A DNA stretch of 64,000 nt from Peribacillus sp. FSL E2-0218 (GCF_037992945.1 NZ_CP150304.1:4788501-4852500); one strand, 5' to 3'. Positions 33,703 through 42,548 are shown, counted from the stretch's first letter. Program-made: numbers and translations. Notes: generated by a model not told the origin, from the letters alone.

Positions 33703-34710
33703 TTACAATCCTTTTTTAGCCAAATAGTCGATTAAATCAACTACACGGTTAGAATATCCTGTTTCATTATCATACCAAGATAATACTTTAACCATGTTTC
33801 CTTCCATTACCATTGTGGAAAGGGCATCGATTGTAGAAGAAGATGGGTTGCCGTTATAGTCCGTTGATACTAGCGGAAGTTCGCTGTACTCAAGAATTCC
33901 TTTTAGGTCCCCTTCTGAAGCGTTTTTGAATGCTGCATTCACTTCTTCAGCTGTTACGTCTTTTTCTAGTTCTGCAACAAGATCGACTACAGATACGTTT
34001 GGAGTCGGTACACGCATTGCCATACCATTCAATTTCCCTTTAAGCTCAGGAAGAACAAGTGCAACAGCTTTTGCCGCCCCAGTTGTTGTAGGAATGATGT
34101 TTTCAGCCGCTGCACGAGCACGACGGTAATCTTTATGAGGTAAATCAAGGATTTGTTGATCGTTTGTATACGAGTGAACAGTCGTCATCATACCGCGCTT
34201 GATTCCGAATTGTTCATGAAGAACTTTAGCGAATGGAGCCAAGCAGTTCGTTGTACATGAAGCATTCGAGATTACATGGTGGTTCGCCGCATCATATTTC
34301 TCTTCATTTACACCCATGACGATTGTGATATCCTCATCGGATGCAGGAGCAGAGATGATTACTTTTTTCGCGCCAGCTTCTAAATGTTTGGCTGCATCTG
34401 AACGTTTCGTGAAACGTCCTGTAGATTCAACAACCACTTCAACACCTAAATCTCCCCAGCCTAATTGTGCAGGGTCACGTTCAGCCAATACTTTTACTTT
34501 ATGGCCGTCAACTACCAAGAAATCACCATCAACCGCTACTTTTTCATTAAGAGAACCATGAATTGTATCATATTGAAGAAGGTGCGCTAGCATATTAGCA
34601 TCCGTTAGGTCGTTAATAGCAACAATTTCCACCTCAGGGTTATTCAATGCTGCACGAAATACATTACGTCCAATACGTCCAAAACCATTAATACCAACTT
34701 TTACTGCCAT
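33703..34710 (-). CDS. gapA: Glyceraldehyde-3-phosphate dehydrogenase (glycolytic, NAD-dependent)
   Basis: A 335-residue enzyme that oxidises glyceraldehyde-3-phosphate. VGINGFGRIGRNVFRAAL is the NAD Rossmann motif; SNASCTTNC holds the catalytic Cys, and the His is in TTVHSYTNDQ. It follows its repressor gene cggR closely, the cggR-gapA unit of B. subtilis, so this is the glycolytic isozyme and not the gluconeogenic GapB. ATG 34710 has AAAGGAGG 8 nt upstream. Confidence 0.98.
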   Translation of the reverse strand: MAVKVGINGFGRIGRNVFRAALNNPEVEIVAINDLTDANMLAHLLQYDTIHGSLNEKVAVDGDFLVVDGHKVKVLAERDPAQLGWGDLGVEVVVESTGRFTKRSDAAKHLEAGAKKVIISAPASDEDITIVMGVNEEKYDAANHHVISNASCTTNCLAPFAKVLHEQFGIKRGMMTTVHSYTNDQQILDLPHKDYRRARAAAENIIPTTTGAAKAVALVLPELKGKLNGMAMRVPTPNVSVVDLVAELEKDVTAEEVNAAFKNASEGDLKGILEYSELPLVSTDYNGNPSSSTIDALSTMVMEGNMVKVLSWYDNETGYSNRVVDLIDYLAKKGL

Positions 34711-34742
34711 GAAAAATTCCTCCTTTAAAGTTCGCAAATATA

Positions 34743-35777
34743 TTAAGGGGTGTAATTCCCCTGAATTAACTCCAGTGCTGCCGCTTCATCCGTAATCAAT
34801 ACGGTTGACGAAGGAGCGCCTTTCATATAAGAACGGATAGCCTTGGCCTTAGTTTTCCCACCTGCGACAGTTATCACTCGCTTTTCAGGGCTGAGATCAT
34901 CTAACTGGATGCCGACAGTCAAAACCTTATGGACAACTTTTCCGTTTTCATCGTAGTAATAACCGAATGCTTCTCCTACAGCTTTACCATCTAACAGCTT
35001 CTTTAACATTTCCGGCGGAGAATTCCTTCTCTCTGCCATCGCCATGGCATCACCAATTCCATGAATGATCATATCGGCAGATTTGATTTGTGAAATGACT
35101 TCTTTGATTGCAGGCTCCTTCTGAAAGGAAGCGTAAACTTCATCGCTCAATTGATCGGGTACATATAGCACTCTGTATGAGGCGTGCGCCTTCTGTGCCA
35201 TTTTTTCGACGATCGTATTGGCCTGGTTCTGCACCGCTTCACCAATTCCACCGCGGGCTGGAACGAATATCAATTTCTTCGATGCTTCATCAGGCGACAG
35301 CGAATTGGCCACTTCAGCCATTGTCGATCCACCAGTTACCGCAATGATATTCTTTGATTTCCACTCGAGTTTCATACGGTTTGCACAAGCTTTGCCCAAT
35401 TCTTTTTTTACCCATGGGGTTTCATCGCAATTTCCCGATACAATGATGACTTCATCCACTTGCAACAATTCCTGCAATTGCCGTTCCATTATGTCTATAC
35501 CCATAACTTCACGCATTATTCCTTCTAACTTCTCCAGGATTTCCATCCCTTCATCCGTCAGTGTCATACCAGAACTGAAAATATTAACCAGGTTCTGACT
35601 TTTCAGAAAATCGACCTCGCCTCTAAGCGTCCGCTCCGTCAAATTAAGACTCACGGCCAGGCTTCGCCTTCCCACCGGCTGCATCATTTTGATATAACGC
35701 AGGATATCATATCTTTTTTGCATAACCATAAGGAAATCAGGTAATAATTTTCTTTGTACCTCGAGTAATGTACGCAT
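34743..35777 (-). CDS. cggR: Central glycolytic genes regulator CggR
   Basis: A 344-residue SorC-family repressor of the gapA operon; fructose-1,6-bisphosphate is its known inducer. The N-terminal winged helix (MQKRYDILRYIKMMQPVGRRSLA) binds DNA. The C-terminal SugarBP domain has VTGGSTMAEVA, FVPARGGIGE and VAGGKTKAKAI phosphate-binding loops. It is first in the operon, directly before gapA. An intact pair of operator half-sites lies before the gene. Confidence 0.97.
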   Translation of the reverse strand: MRTLLEVQRKLLPDFLMVMQKRYDILRYIKMMQPVGRRSLAVSLNLTERTLRGEVDFLKSQNLVNIFSSGMTLTDEGMEILEKLEGIMREVMGIDIMERQLQELLQVDEVIIVSGNCDETPWVKKELGKACANRMKLEWKSKNIIAVTGGSTMAEVANSLSPDEASKKLIFVPARGGIGEAVQNQANTIVEKMAQKAHASYRVLYVPDQLSDEVYASFQKEPAIKEVISQIKSADMIIHGIGDAMAMAERRNSPPEMLKKLLDGKAVGEAFGYYYDENGKVVHKVLTVGIQLDDLSPEKRVITVAGGKTKAKAIRSYMKGAPSSTVLITDEAAALELIQGNYTP

Positions 35778-35803
35778 AGATAAAACTCCTAAAAAGTCTG
35801 ATT

Positions 35804-35841
35804 GGACACTATATGTCCCGCGTAGTCATTTTATGTCCCAC
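35804..35841 (-). promoter_or_regulatory. CggR operator (two half-operators)
   Basis: On the minus strand: GTGGGACATAAAATGACTAC then GCGGGACATATAGTGTCC. These match the GGGACATATAATGTCC and upstream GGGACGTTTTTTGTC boxes known for B. subtilis CggR. The site is downstream of the promoter, which fits the known roadblock mechanism. Confidence 0.88.
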
Positions 35842-35875
35842 CTGAAATAAAAAAAATATTCCTGCTACATATTTT

Positions 35876-35904
35876 ATTCTAGCAGGAACGGATTGTTTCT
35901 TCAA
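35876..35904 (-). promoter_or_regulatory. SigA-type promoter of the cggR-gapA operon
   Basis: On the minus strand TTGAAG (35899-35904), a spacer of 17, and TAGAAT (35876-35881). Transcription would start near 35869, about 30 nt before the CggR operator. Confidence 0.65.
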
Positions 35905-35917
35905 ATGATTTGAAAAA

Positions 35918-36169
35918 TTATTTTTGCAAAAGCCCATTTAGAGCTGATTTATCAACTTTTCCATACTGAACGATTTCTTCTTTCCATTCAATCACAGGGA
36001 TCATCAAAGCAAATTTCTCAAGCAGCACATCATCGGAATGAATATCGATTTCCTTAAAACCTATGCCTGATTCCCGTTTCACCTCTTCAAGTATCACCTT
36101 GGCCTCATCACATAACGGACATCTTGCCCTGCTATATAAAACAAACTGATTCGTTTCCAAAATACCCAA
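35918..36169 (-). CDS. Small thioredoxin-fold (glutaredoxin-like) protein
   Basis: An 83-residue protein with a thioredoxin fold and a CPLC redox pair (LYSRARCPLCDEAKVILEEV) near the N-terminus and the cis-Pro region MIPVIEW. It belongs to the glutaredoxin/DUF836 group of thiol proteins. No partner is evident. It lies 6 nt after rpoN, so it may be on the rpoN transcript, and its end lies just before the cggR promoter. Confidence 0.88.
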   Translation of the reverse strand: MGILETNQFVLYSRARCPLCDEAKVILEEVKRESGIGFKEIDIHSDDVLLEKFALMIPVIEWKEEIVQYGKVDKSALNGLLQK

Positions 36170-36175
36170 CCCTTT

Positions 36176-37513
36176 TCAGTCATATCTTTTTCGTTTAGAT
36201 GAAGACGGTATCCCTAGCTGCTCCCGGTATTTGGCAACCGTTCGACGTGCAAGGATGATTCCATGCTCCTCTTTCAGCCGTTCAGCCAAATCCTGATCCG
36301 ATAGCGGCTTTTGTTTATTTTCGCCATCGATCGCGGCCTTGAGTCCCTTTTTAGCTTGCATGCCGGACATATCCTCTTCAAGGCCTACTGATTGTAAAGA
36401 TGTTGTGAAGAAGATCCGCATCTCGATCGTACCGAAAGGGGTCTGCACATATTTACCTTTAACGGCGCGGCTTACCGTCGATTCATGTATTCCAAGTTCA
36501 TCGGCCACTTCCTTCATCGTCATCGGCTTCAAGTAATTCAGCCCGTGATGAAAGCACGCTGGCTGTTTATCGACGATACACTGGATAACTTTCAATATCG
36601 TTTCTTTTCTCTGTTGAATCCCTCTTGAAATCCATTGGTATTCCTGCCACTTATCCTGAATGAACCGTTGTACTCCTTTATCTCCATGGCTCTTCATCCG
36701 GTTTAAGTACCCTTTATCGACATTAAGGTTCGGTGTGTTGCCATCGTAATTCCCGACAAGAAGCATCCCTTCACGGACCTCGACAACGACATCAGGCACT
36801 ATATATGATGGTTTTTCCAGGAAGAACAATGAAGCTGGCCGCGGATTCAGCGTTTGCACATAATCGAATACCTCTTGTATTTCCTTCATTGTAGCGCCGA
36901 TTTTCTTACTTAGATCTTTCCAACGCTTTTCGGCAAAGTCGAGAAAATGATTTTCTATGATGCTTTCCGCCAGGGGGTTGATCCCCTCCGCTATCACTTG
37001 GAGCAAGAGGCACTCTTGCAGATTTCTCGCTGCAAGTCCATGCGGCTCGAGCTGCTGTAGAATGGAGAGGCTCTCCTCCAAAACGGCTGGAGAGATGCCT
37101 GCAATGCAAATATCGTCCAGATTTATCCGCAAGTAACCGTTTTCATCAAGATTATGAATTAAGAGCAGCATCGCCTTATACTGCTCACCTGTTAGCTGCT
37201 GGTGATTGACCTGGGACATGACGTGCTGTTCAAGCGAGACGGTGTCTTCACTGATTTGTTCGATCCAATAGTTGGCATCATACGTATTTTTAAGGGTCCG
37301 TTTACCTTTTTTCCGGTCAAAGGTCGGCTGAAATAATGCAGATGTTGGCTGATCTAGGGACAGTAATGGATTTTCGGCCATTTTGTTTTCCAAGAAAGCG
37401 GAAAGCTCCTGGGTGGAGTATTGCAGCAAGGTAATAGCCTGCATGAGCTCCTGGGTCATTGCCATCTTTAAAGTTTGCTGTTGAAATAATCCTGCTTTCA
37501 TATTCATACTCAT
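36176..37513 (-). CDS. rpoN: RNA polymerase sigma-54 factor
   Basis: Sigma-54 (SigL in B. subtilis), 445 residues. Region I at the start (LFQQQTLKMAMTQELMQAI, LLQYSTQELSAFL) contacts enhancer activators; the core-binding region follows; the C-terminal DNA-binding domain has an HTH (TMKEVADELGIHESTVSRA) and the RpoN box ARRTVAKYREQL. Start: ATG at 37513, with GGGAGG 9 nt upstream; the frame is open six codons more. A cre site 60 nt upstream suggests CcpA repression, as known for B. subtilis sigL. The glutaredoxin-like gene follows at 6 nt. Confidence 0.96.
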   Translation of the reverse strand: MSMNMKAGLFQQQTLKMAMTQELMQAITLLQYSTQELSAFLENKMAENPLLSLDQPTSALFQPTFDRKKGKRTLKNTYDANYWIEQISEDTVSLEQHVMSQVNHQQLTGEQYKAMLLLIHNLDENGYLRINLDDICIAGISPAVLEESLSILQQLEPHGLAARNLQECLLLQVIAEGINPLAESIIENHFLDFAEKRWKDLSKKIGATMKEIQEVFDYVQTLNPRPASLFFLEKPSYIVPDVVVEVREGMLLVGNYDGNTPNLNVDKGYLNRMKSHGDKGVQRFIQDKWQEYQWISRGIQQRKETILKVIQCIVDKQPACFHHGLNYLKPMTMKEVADELGIHESTVSRAVKGKYVQTPFGTIEMRIFFTTSLQSVGLEEDMSGMQAKKGLKAAIDGENKQKPLSDQDLAERLKEEHGIILARRTVAKYREQLGIPSSSKRKRYD

Positions 37514-37572
37514 CGATTCATCCCTCCCCACTCCATTTTACATTATCAGGAGAAAATTCTACACAAAAACCC

Positions 37573-37588
37573 ATGAAAACGCTTACGT
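37573..37588. promoter_or_regulatory. cre site (CcpA operator) in the rpoN leader
   Basis: Minus-strand ACGTAAGCGTTTTCAT matches cre TGWAANCGNTNWCA with one mismatch (C for the first T). It lies 60 nt before the rpoN start. CcpA roadblock of sigL through a leader cre is known in B. subtilis; here it is inferred from the site. Nothing else is seen between the cre and the tRNA-Arg terminator. Confidence 0.72.
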
Positions 37589-37767
37589 TTTTTTCTGAAT
37601 GGTTTATTTGTTTTCCATACTATATGTCATGAATGCCATTTTCACAACTACTTTTATTGAAAAATCCCCATTTTTCAAGACTGAAGCCCTTATTTTCGAT
37701 GGATGTCCCCATCAAACAGATTTCGATGGAAATCGCGAAATTCCAACAAAAATCATCTTTCATAAAA

Positions 37768-37802
37768 AAATCCCCCACTTAAATAATTTAAGCGGGAGAT
37801 TT
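37768..37802 (-). terminator. Terminator of tRNA-Arg
   Basis: AAATCcCCCaCTTAAAT pairs with ATTTAAGcGGGaGATTT around a short loop, directly after the tRNA on the minus strand. Confidence 0.75.
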
Positions 37803-37807
37803 GGCAG

Positions 37808-37879
37808 TGCCCTCGGCAGGAATCGAACCTGCATTTCAAGCTTCGGAGGCTTGCGTTCTATCCGTTGCACTACGAGGGC
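37808..37879 (-). tRNA. tRNA-Arg (anticodon CCG)
   Basis: It folds to a 72-nt cloverleaf without CCA: acceptor GCCCTCG/CGAGGGC with discriminator A, anticodon arm CAAGC-CTCCGAA-GCTTG (anticodon CCG), and T-arm GCAGG-TTCGATT-CCTGC. One D-stem pair looks like a G-A mismatch (GTGC against GAAC). It stands alone between rpoN and clpP. Confidence 0.95.
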
Positions 37880-38098
37880 GAATTGGAAAAATCAATGTTC
37901 ATATCTATTCGACAGACTTCATTATATGATAGAATGCCCTCCTTTGCAAGGGTTATCAGGTTTAAAAGTTTGTCTTTTGGGTATTATGGATAATGTGGAA
38001 ATTCATCCCTGATCGGCATAATTACAAATGAATTCAAAGAGGAAGGAGACTTGACCAGAAAATTGTCGAACAAATTATCACTTATAGGATTTGTTTTG

Positions 38099-38115
38099 TT
38101 TGACCTAAATTGACC
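38099..38115. promoter_or_regulatory. CtsR operator at the clpP promoter
   Basis: TTTGACC-TAA-ATTGACC is, on the minus strand, GGTCAAT-3 nt-GGTCAAA, the heptad direct repeat bound by the heat-shock repressor CtsR. It overlaps the -35 region. Confidence 0.85.
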
Positions 38116-38138
38116 AAAAAGTGTATCATACATACATA
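38110..38138 (+). promoter_or_regulatory. SigA-type promoter of clpP
   Basis: TTGACC (38110-38115), a spacer of 17, and TACATA (38133-38138). A second possible promoter, TTGACC-17-ATTATC, is at 38051-38079. The gap from tRNA-Arg to here shows nothing else. Confidence 0.62.
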
Positions 38139-38180
38139 AAGAATTTAAAATGATTCTCTTAATCGAAGGAGGAAATGAAC

Positions 38181-38786
38181 ATGAATTTAATTCCTACAGT
38201 TATCGAACAAACAAGTCGTGGGGAGCGTGCCTACGATATTTACTCCCGTTTATTAAAAGACAGGATCATTATGCTGGGAAGCGGAATCGACGATAATGTT
38301 TCCAATTCCATTGTTGCTCAATTACTATTTTTAGAAGCGGAAAACCCTGAAAAAGATATCACATTATACATCAACAGCCCGGGCGGAAGCATCACTTCCG
38401 GTATGGCCATTTACGATACGATGCAATATATCAAACCTGATGTATCCACTGTATGCATTGGTATGGCCGCTTCCATGGGAGCCTTCCTATTGGCTGCTGG
38501 CGAAAAGGGCAAGCGCTATGCGTTGCCGAACAGTGAAGTCATGATTCACCAACCACTTGGAGGGGCGCAAGGACAAGCTACGGAAATCGAAATCGCTGCC
38601 CGCCGTATCCTTCACTTGAAAGATAAATTGAATCAGATTTTGGCAGAACGCACTGGCCAGCCTCTTGAAGTCCTTCAAAGAGATACGGAACGCGATAACT
38701 TCATGACATCCGAAAGAGCCCTTGAATACGGCTTGATTGACAAAGTCATCACTCGCAGCATCCTTGAGGATAAAAAAGATAAATAA
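38181..38786 (+). CDS. clpP: ATP-dependent Clp protease proteolytic subunit
   Basis: A 201-residue serine peptidase that forms the tetradecameric chamber with ClpX/ClpC. Catalytic Ser in GMAASMGAFLL, His in MIHQPLGG, and Asp in ERDNFMTS. The start ATG 38181 has AAGGAGGA 7 nt upstream; an in-frame ATG two codons earlier is too close. It degrades, among others, SsrA-tagged proteins, linking it to ssrA and smpB. A CtsR box marks heat-shock control. It is monocistronic with a terminator. Confidence 0.98.
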   Translation: MNLIPTVIEQTSRGERAYDIYSRLLKDRIIMLGSGIDDNVSNSIVAQLLFLEAENPEKDITLYINSPGGSITSGMAIYDTMQYIKPDVSTVCIGMAASMGAFLLAAGEKGKRYALPNSEVMIHQPLGGAQGQATEIEIAARRILHLKDKLNQILAERTGQPLEVLQRDTERDNFMTSERALEYGLIDKVITRSILEDKKDK

Positions 38787-38797
38787 TGCAGCACAGC

Positions 38798-38826
38798 AAA
38801 AGGCCGCGAGAGCTTCGCGGCCTTTT
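38798..38826 (+). terminator. Terminator of clpP
   Basis: A perfect 12-bp stem AAAAGGCCGCGA / TCGCGGCCTTTT with a 5-nt loop. Confidence 0.9.
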
Positions 38827-38837
38827 AGCATGCCATG

Positions 38838-38866
38838 AAAAAAAGGATGCGCTTTTAGCATCCTCT
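38838..38866 (-). terminator. Terminator of the yvcI-crh operon
   Basis: On the minus strand AGGATGC / GCATCCT with a 7-nt loop is followed by TTTTTTTC, 5 nt after the crh stop. Confidence 0.82.
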
Positions 38867-38870
38867 TTCT

Positions 38871-39128
38871 TTAACTCTCTTGCTGAACGAATTCTTCCAA
38901 TGCTTCCAGCGCTTCCTTCTCATCGCGCCCCTCAACGATCAGCTTCACGGATACGCCTGAACTGATGGCGAGGCTCATTAATCCCATGATGCTTTTTGCA
39001 TTCACTTTCTTTCCTTCTTTTTCAAGAAATACATCCGAATGAAAGCGGTTAGCTTCTTGTACAAACAGGGCCGCCGGCCGGGCTTGTAAACCTGTTTTCA
39101 GTTTTACTTTAACTTGTTTCTCCACCAT
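38871..39128 (-). CDS. crh: HPr-like catabolite repression protein Crh
   Basis: An 85-residue HPr paralogue. Residue 15 is Gln (KTGLQARPA) where true HPr has the PTS-phosphorylated His, so it cannot take part in sugar transport. The Ser46 region NAKSIMGLMSL is intact, so HprK can phosphorylate it to make a CcpA co-regulator. The start ATG 39128 sets Gln at position 15. It is last in the yvcI-rapZ-yvcK-whiA-crh unit, as in B. subtilis. Confidence 0.97.
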   Translation of the reverse strand: MVEKQVKVKLKTGLQARPAALFVQEANRFHSDVFLEKEGKKVNAKSIMGLMSLAISSGVSVKLIVEGRDEKEALEALEEFVQQES

Positions 39129-39148
39129 CATGATCTCCCCTGTAAGCT

Positions 39149-40102
39149 TTATTTTTTCGCAGCAATAGCCTCTCCCCCACGGAGCCTGTCAGCTATTTCG
39201 TCAATCTTCCGTAGCCGGTGATTAATTCCGGATTTACTGATGCTTCCCCCGGATACCATTTCGCCAAGTTCCTTTAAGGTTATATCCTGGAAGGCTATTC
39301 TCAGTTCGGCAATTTCACGAAGTTTATCCGGCAAAATGTTCAATCCGACCGTATCCTCGATGTAATGGATATTTTCCACCTGCCGCAATGAGGCACCGAT
39401 CGTTTTGTTCAAGTTAGCCGTTTCACAATTCACAAGCCGATTCACAGAATTGCGCATATCACGGACAATCCGGACATCCTCGAACCTCAATAGTGCGGAA
39501 TGGGCCCCAACGATACTTAAAAACTCGGCAATCTTCTCGGCTTCCTTCAAGTAAATGATGTATCCTTTTTTGCGCTCAAGCGTTTTGGCCTTCAGGTCGA
39601 ACTTATTCATCAACTCACAAAGCGCATCATTATGCTCTTTATAAAGCGAGAAAATTTCCAGGTGATACGAGGACGTTTCCGGATTATTCACTGAACCTCC
39701 CGCAAGAAATGCCCCTCTTAGATAGGAGCGCTTACAGCATTTCTTTCCAACGATCTTATCCGATATCGCATGGAGGATTTCAAATCCGTCACCCAAAATT
39801 TCCAAATCGGTCAAAACCCGCTGTCCCCCAGATGACATCCTGACAATATAGACGTTATTCTTTTTAAGCTTCATCTTTTTACGGACCAAAAGCTCGACTT
39901 GGACCTCATAACTTTTCTTCAGCAGCGTATAAATCCGTCTGGCAATCGCTGCATTTTCAGTTTGAATATCCACAACAAGCTTCCGATTAGAAAATGAAAG
40001 GGATCCGTTCATCCGGATCAGCGCACACAATTCCGCTTTTCCGCAACAATCCTTTCCCTCTAATGTAGTAAGCTCTTTTTTCGTTTCTGAAGCAAAAGAC
40101 AT
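39149..40102 (-). CDS. whiA: DNA-binding protein WhiA
   Basis: A 317-residue protein combining a LAGLIDADG homing-endonuclease-like fold (about residues 90-200; YLRGAFLAGGSVNNP is the degenerate motif) with a C-terminal HTH (LREIAELRIAFQDITLKELGE and following). In B. subtilis WhiA (YvcL) affects cell division. The catalytic acids of homing enzymes are not conserved in this family. Start ATG 40102 is preferred. It is part of the rapZ-yvcK-whiA block. Confidence 0.96.
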   Translation of the reverse strand: MSFASETKKELTTLEGKDCCGKAELCALIRMNGSLSFSNRKLVVDIQTENAAIARRIYTLLKKSYEVQVELLVRKKMKLKKNNVYIVRMSSGGQRVLTDLEILGDGFEILHAISDKIVGKKCCKRSYLRGAFLAGGSVNNPETSSYHLEIFSLYKEHNDALCELMNKFDLKAKTLERKKGYIIYLKEAEKIAEFLSIVGAHSALLRFEDVRIVRDMRNSVNRLVNCETANLNKTIGASLRQVENIHYIEDTVGLNILPDKLREIAELRIAFQDITLKELGEMVSGGSISKSGINHRLRKIDEIADRLRGGEAIAAKK

Positions 40103-40168
40103 CCATTCCACCCCCAATCGAACGCAGGTAATCTATTTTTATCAGTAAAAAAACGCCCCTGCCTATAT

Positions 40169-41155
40169 CTACGGAATTATATGGCTTTTCGTTTCATTTA
40201 TTAGCATATTGTAAAGCAAATCGGCCACTTTTTCTGTATCATGCCGGATGACATTCCCTTCATAGCTGAAAATGCGCTCCTGGATGATCTCAAGGCCCAT
40301 CCTTTTTAAACTCTCGACATCATACATGACAGGCTTGGCATATTCAGCTTGGTACCGCTGCTGGATCTCGGCCGGTATTTCCTCATTATTCACAAGTATC
40401 CTGTCAATATAGGCATTGCCCATATGGTCATATATCGCTTTAATATGATCGCTTGCGCTATAATCCAGCGTCTCGCCTGCTTGTGTCATCAAGTTGCAAA
40501 TGTACACCTTCTTAGCCTTGGAACGGCCGACCTCTTCCCCCAGTCCAGGGACAAGTAAATTAGGCAGAATGCTAGTATATAAGCTTCCCGGTCCGATGAC
40601 AATAAGATCAGCCTGCTTGATTTCCTGAAGGGTTTCACTGAGCGGCTTGATATGTCGAGGAGATAAGAACACTTTTTTTATCTTCTTTCCTGAGAAGGGG
40701 ATCTTGGATTCTCCTGTAACGATCGTTCCGTCATCCATTTCCGCATGGAGGACCACGCTTTGGTTGGCTGCCGGCAGCACCTTGCCGCGGACATTCAGGA
40801 ATTTGCTCATTTCCTGGATTGCATGGACAAAGTCCCCGGTCAACGAGGTCATTGCCGCCAGGATCAAATTCCCCAGCGAATGCCCGGACAGCTCATTTTG
40901 ACTCTGAAAGCGGTGCTGAAACATTTGTTCAACGAGAGGTTCCACATCCGATAACGCAGCAAGCACGTTCCGAATATCTCCTGGAGCGGGAATATCCATG
41001 TCCTCACGAAGGCGGCCCGAGCTTCCGCCATCATCGGCCACCGTAACGATCGCCGTTATATCGACCGGATGCTTCTTCAGGCCCCTTAATAAAACGGGAA
41101 GGCCCGTTCCCCCGCCAATGATCACGACCTTAGGCTGTTTCTTATTATTTAACAT
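40169..41155 (-). CDS. yvcK: Gluconeogenesis factor YvcK (CofD-like UDP-sugar-binding protein)
   Basis: A 328-residue protein of the CofD/YvcK family. The N-terminal nucleotide-binding stretch is VVIIGGGTGLPVLLRGLK and the family signature VTVADDGGSSGRLRED. In B. subtilis it is needed for growth on gluconeogenic carbon and for cell shape, and it binds UDP-GlcNAc. ATG 41155 has GGGG 7 nt upstream and overlaps the rapZ stop by 11 bp. Regulation is probably with the operon. Confidence 0.96.
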   Translation of the reverse strand: MLNNKKQPKVVIIGGGTGLPVLLRGLKKHPVDITAIVTVADDGGSSGRLREDMDIPAPGDIRNVLAALSDVEPLVEQMFQHRFQSQNELSGHSLGNLILAAMTSLTGDFVHAIQEMSKFLNVRGKVLPAANQSVVLHAEMDDGTIVTGESKIPFSGKKIKKVFLSPRHIKPLSETLQEIKQADLIVIGPGSLYTSILPNLLVPGLGEEVGRSKAKKVYICNLMTQAGETLDYSASDHIKAIYDHMGNAYIDRILVNNEEIPAEIQQRYQAEYAKPVMYDVESLKRMGLEIIQERIFSYEGNVIRHDTEKVADLLYNMLINETKSHIIP

Positions 41156-42044
41156 CTGCTTTCCCCTTACTTTTTTCGATATCCCGATGTGACACTTGAA
41201 CCCGATAATCATTTTGGAAGTGATTCGAGATATACTCCGTCAAAGCGACGGAACGATGCTGACCGCCTGTACATCCAATCGCAACCACAAGCTGCGCTTT
41301 CCCCTCCCGTTTATAGTAGGGAAGCATGAAAGCTAGTAAATCGGTGACCTTTTCCAAGAACTTCTGGGTCTCGCTCCATTTCAAAACGTAACTGGACACT
41401 TCCTGTTCCAAGCCAGTCTTCGGCCTCATGTGGTCGATATAATATGGGTTTGGCAGGAACCGCACATCAAACACAAGGTCAGCGTCTATCGGCAGGCCGT
41501 GCTTGAAACCAAAGGACATCACGTTGACCGTGAATCCGACCCTTTTATCGGAAGAAAATTCCGAAGCGATTTTCTCCCTCAATTCGCGCGGTTTCAGTTG
41601 TGACGTATTGAAAATCAGCTGCGCCCTGCCCTTCAATTCATCCAGAAGTTCCCGTTCCATTTTAATGCCTTCCAATGGCCGCCCCAATGGTGCAAGCGGA
41701 TGGGTTCGCCTCGTCTCTTTATATCTGCGCACCAAGGAATCGTCATCAGCCTCAAGGAAGAGGATCCTTGGAGATACCGATGATGTATCCGTAAGGTTAT
41801 CAAGTGCGAGAAATAACGAATCAAAAAACTCCCGCCCCCTCAAGTCCATGACAAGCGCCACTTTATTCATCTTATTCCCCGAGTCCTTCATTAACTCCAA
41901 AAATTTCGGCAATAGTGTGGGCGGCAAATTATCGACGCAAAAAAAGCCGAGGTCTTCAAAACTTTGAACCGCCACTGTCTTCCCCGCTCCCGACATTCCG
42001 GTAATGATGACCAATTGCGTTTCATTCATCTGCCCTGTATTCAT
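41145..42044 (-). CDS. rapZ: RNase adapter RapZ / nucleotide-binding protein YvcJ
   Basis: A P-loop ATP/GTP-binding protein of 299 residues. Walker A is ITGMSGAGKTVAV; Walker B-like ALVMDLRGR; the C-terminal domain has the conserved AIGCTGGQHRSVAL that binds GlcN6P in E. coli RapZ. In B. subtilis YvcJ hydrolyses GTP and affects competence. The ATG at 42044 has GGAG only 4 nt upstream; the ATG five codons later is an alternative. It is followed without gap by yvcK. Confidence 0.96.
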   Translation of the reverse strand: MNTGQMNETQLVIITGMSGAGKTVAVQSFEDLGFFCVDNLPPTLLPKFLELMKDSGNKMNKVALVMDLRGREFFDSLFLALDNLTDTSSVSPRILFLEADDDSLVRRYKETRRTHPLAPLGRPLEGIKMERELLDELKGRAQLIFNTSQLKPRELREKIASEFSSDKRVGFTVNVMSFGFKHGLPIDADLVFDVRFLPNPYYIDHMRPKTGLEQEVSSYVLKWSETQKFLEKVTDLLAFMLPYYKREGKAQLVVAIGCTGGQHRSVALTEYISNHFQNDYRVQVSHRDIEKSKGKADVK

Positions 42045-42089
42045 TGTTCTCCGCCCCCATGTTTAACAATCTTTTTTATATAGCAACCA

Positions 42090-42548
42090 TTAGCCTGGAT
42101 CCAAACGATACGAAAGTAACTTAAACTCAGGCGTGTAGGTAAAGGTTCCGTAAATGATTCCACGCCCATGAACCATATAGTCCAGGATGTGAAAGTCGCC
42201 TTCAGCCATTTCCAGTTTCTTGACATCATCGACTGGATGCCAGCTAAGTTCGCCTTCTTCACAAACATCCAAGTTGACGCCATCGGAATCCGTTGCAAAG
42301 AAAGTGAACATCATCCATTCCGAAAGCACTTTATCTCCGTCCTTCATGATGAAAGTGAAAATGCCTTTGATGGAAGGGTTTTTTAAATAAACGCCCGTTT
42401 CTTCACGATATTCCCTAATACAGGCATCACGTATGGACTCTCCGGGCTCCATCTTGCCACCTGGGGCTACCCACCATCCGCGTCTAGGTTTTTTCAATAA
42501 GAGGATTTGTCCATCCTTGATCAGTACACAATTTGTGACACGTTGCAT
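42090..42548 (-). CDS. Nudix hydrolase YvcI (8-oxo-dGTP diphosphatase type)
   Basis: A 152-residue Nudix enzyme. The Nudix box is GGKMEPGESIRDACIREYREET plus GV, split here at the E of the metal-binding REYREET. It probably cleaves an oxidised or other nucleoside diphosphate derivative; B. subtilis YvcI has been reported to act on RNA 5' ends or nucleotides only weakly, so the substrate is open. It heads the rapZ-yvcK-whiA-crh operon. Start ATG 42548, with GAGGTG 6 nt upstream. Confidence 0.93.
   Translation of the reverse strand: MQRVTNCVLIKDGQILLLKKPRRGWWVAPGGKMEPGESIRDACIREYREETGVYLKNPSIKGIFTFIMKDGDKVLSEWMMFTFFATDSDGVNLDVCEEGELSWHPVDDVKKLEMAEGDFHILDYMVHGRGIIYGTFTYTPEFKLLSYRLDPG

Noticed and set aside
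37599..38012. 137-codon plus-strand frame
   Set aside because: It runs through tRNA-Arg and its terminator on the opposite strand.
38871..39128. Ordinary HPr (ptsH)
   Set aside because: Residue 15 is Gln instead of the phosphorylated His, and the gene context is that of crh.
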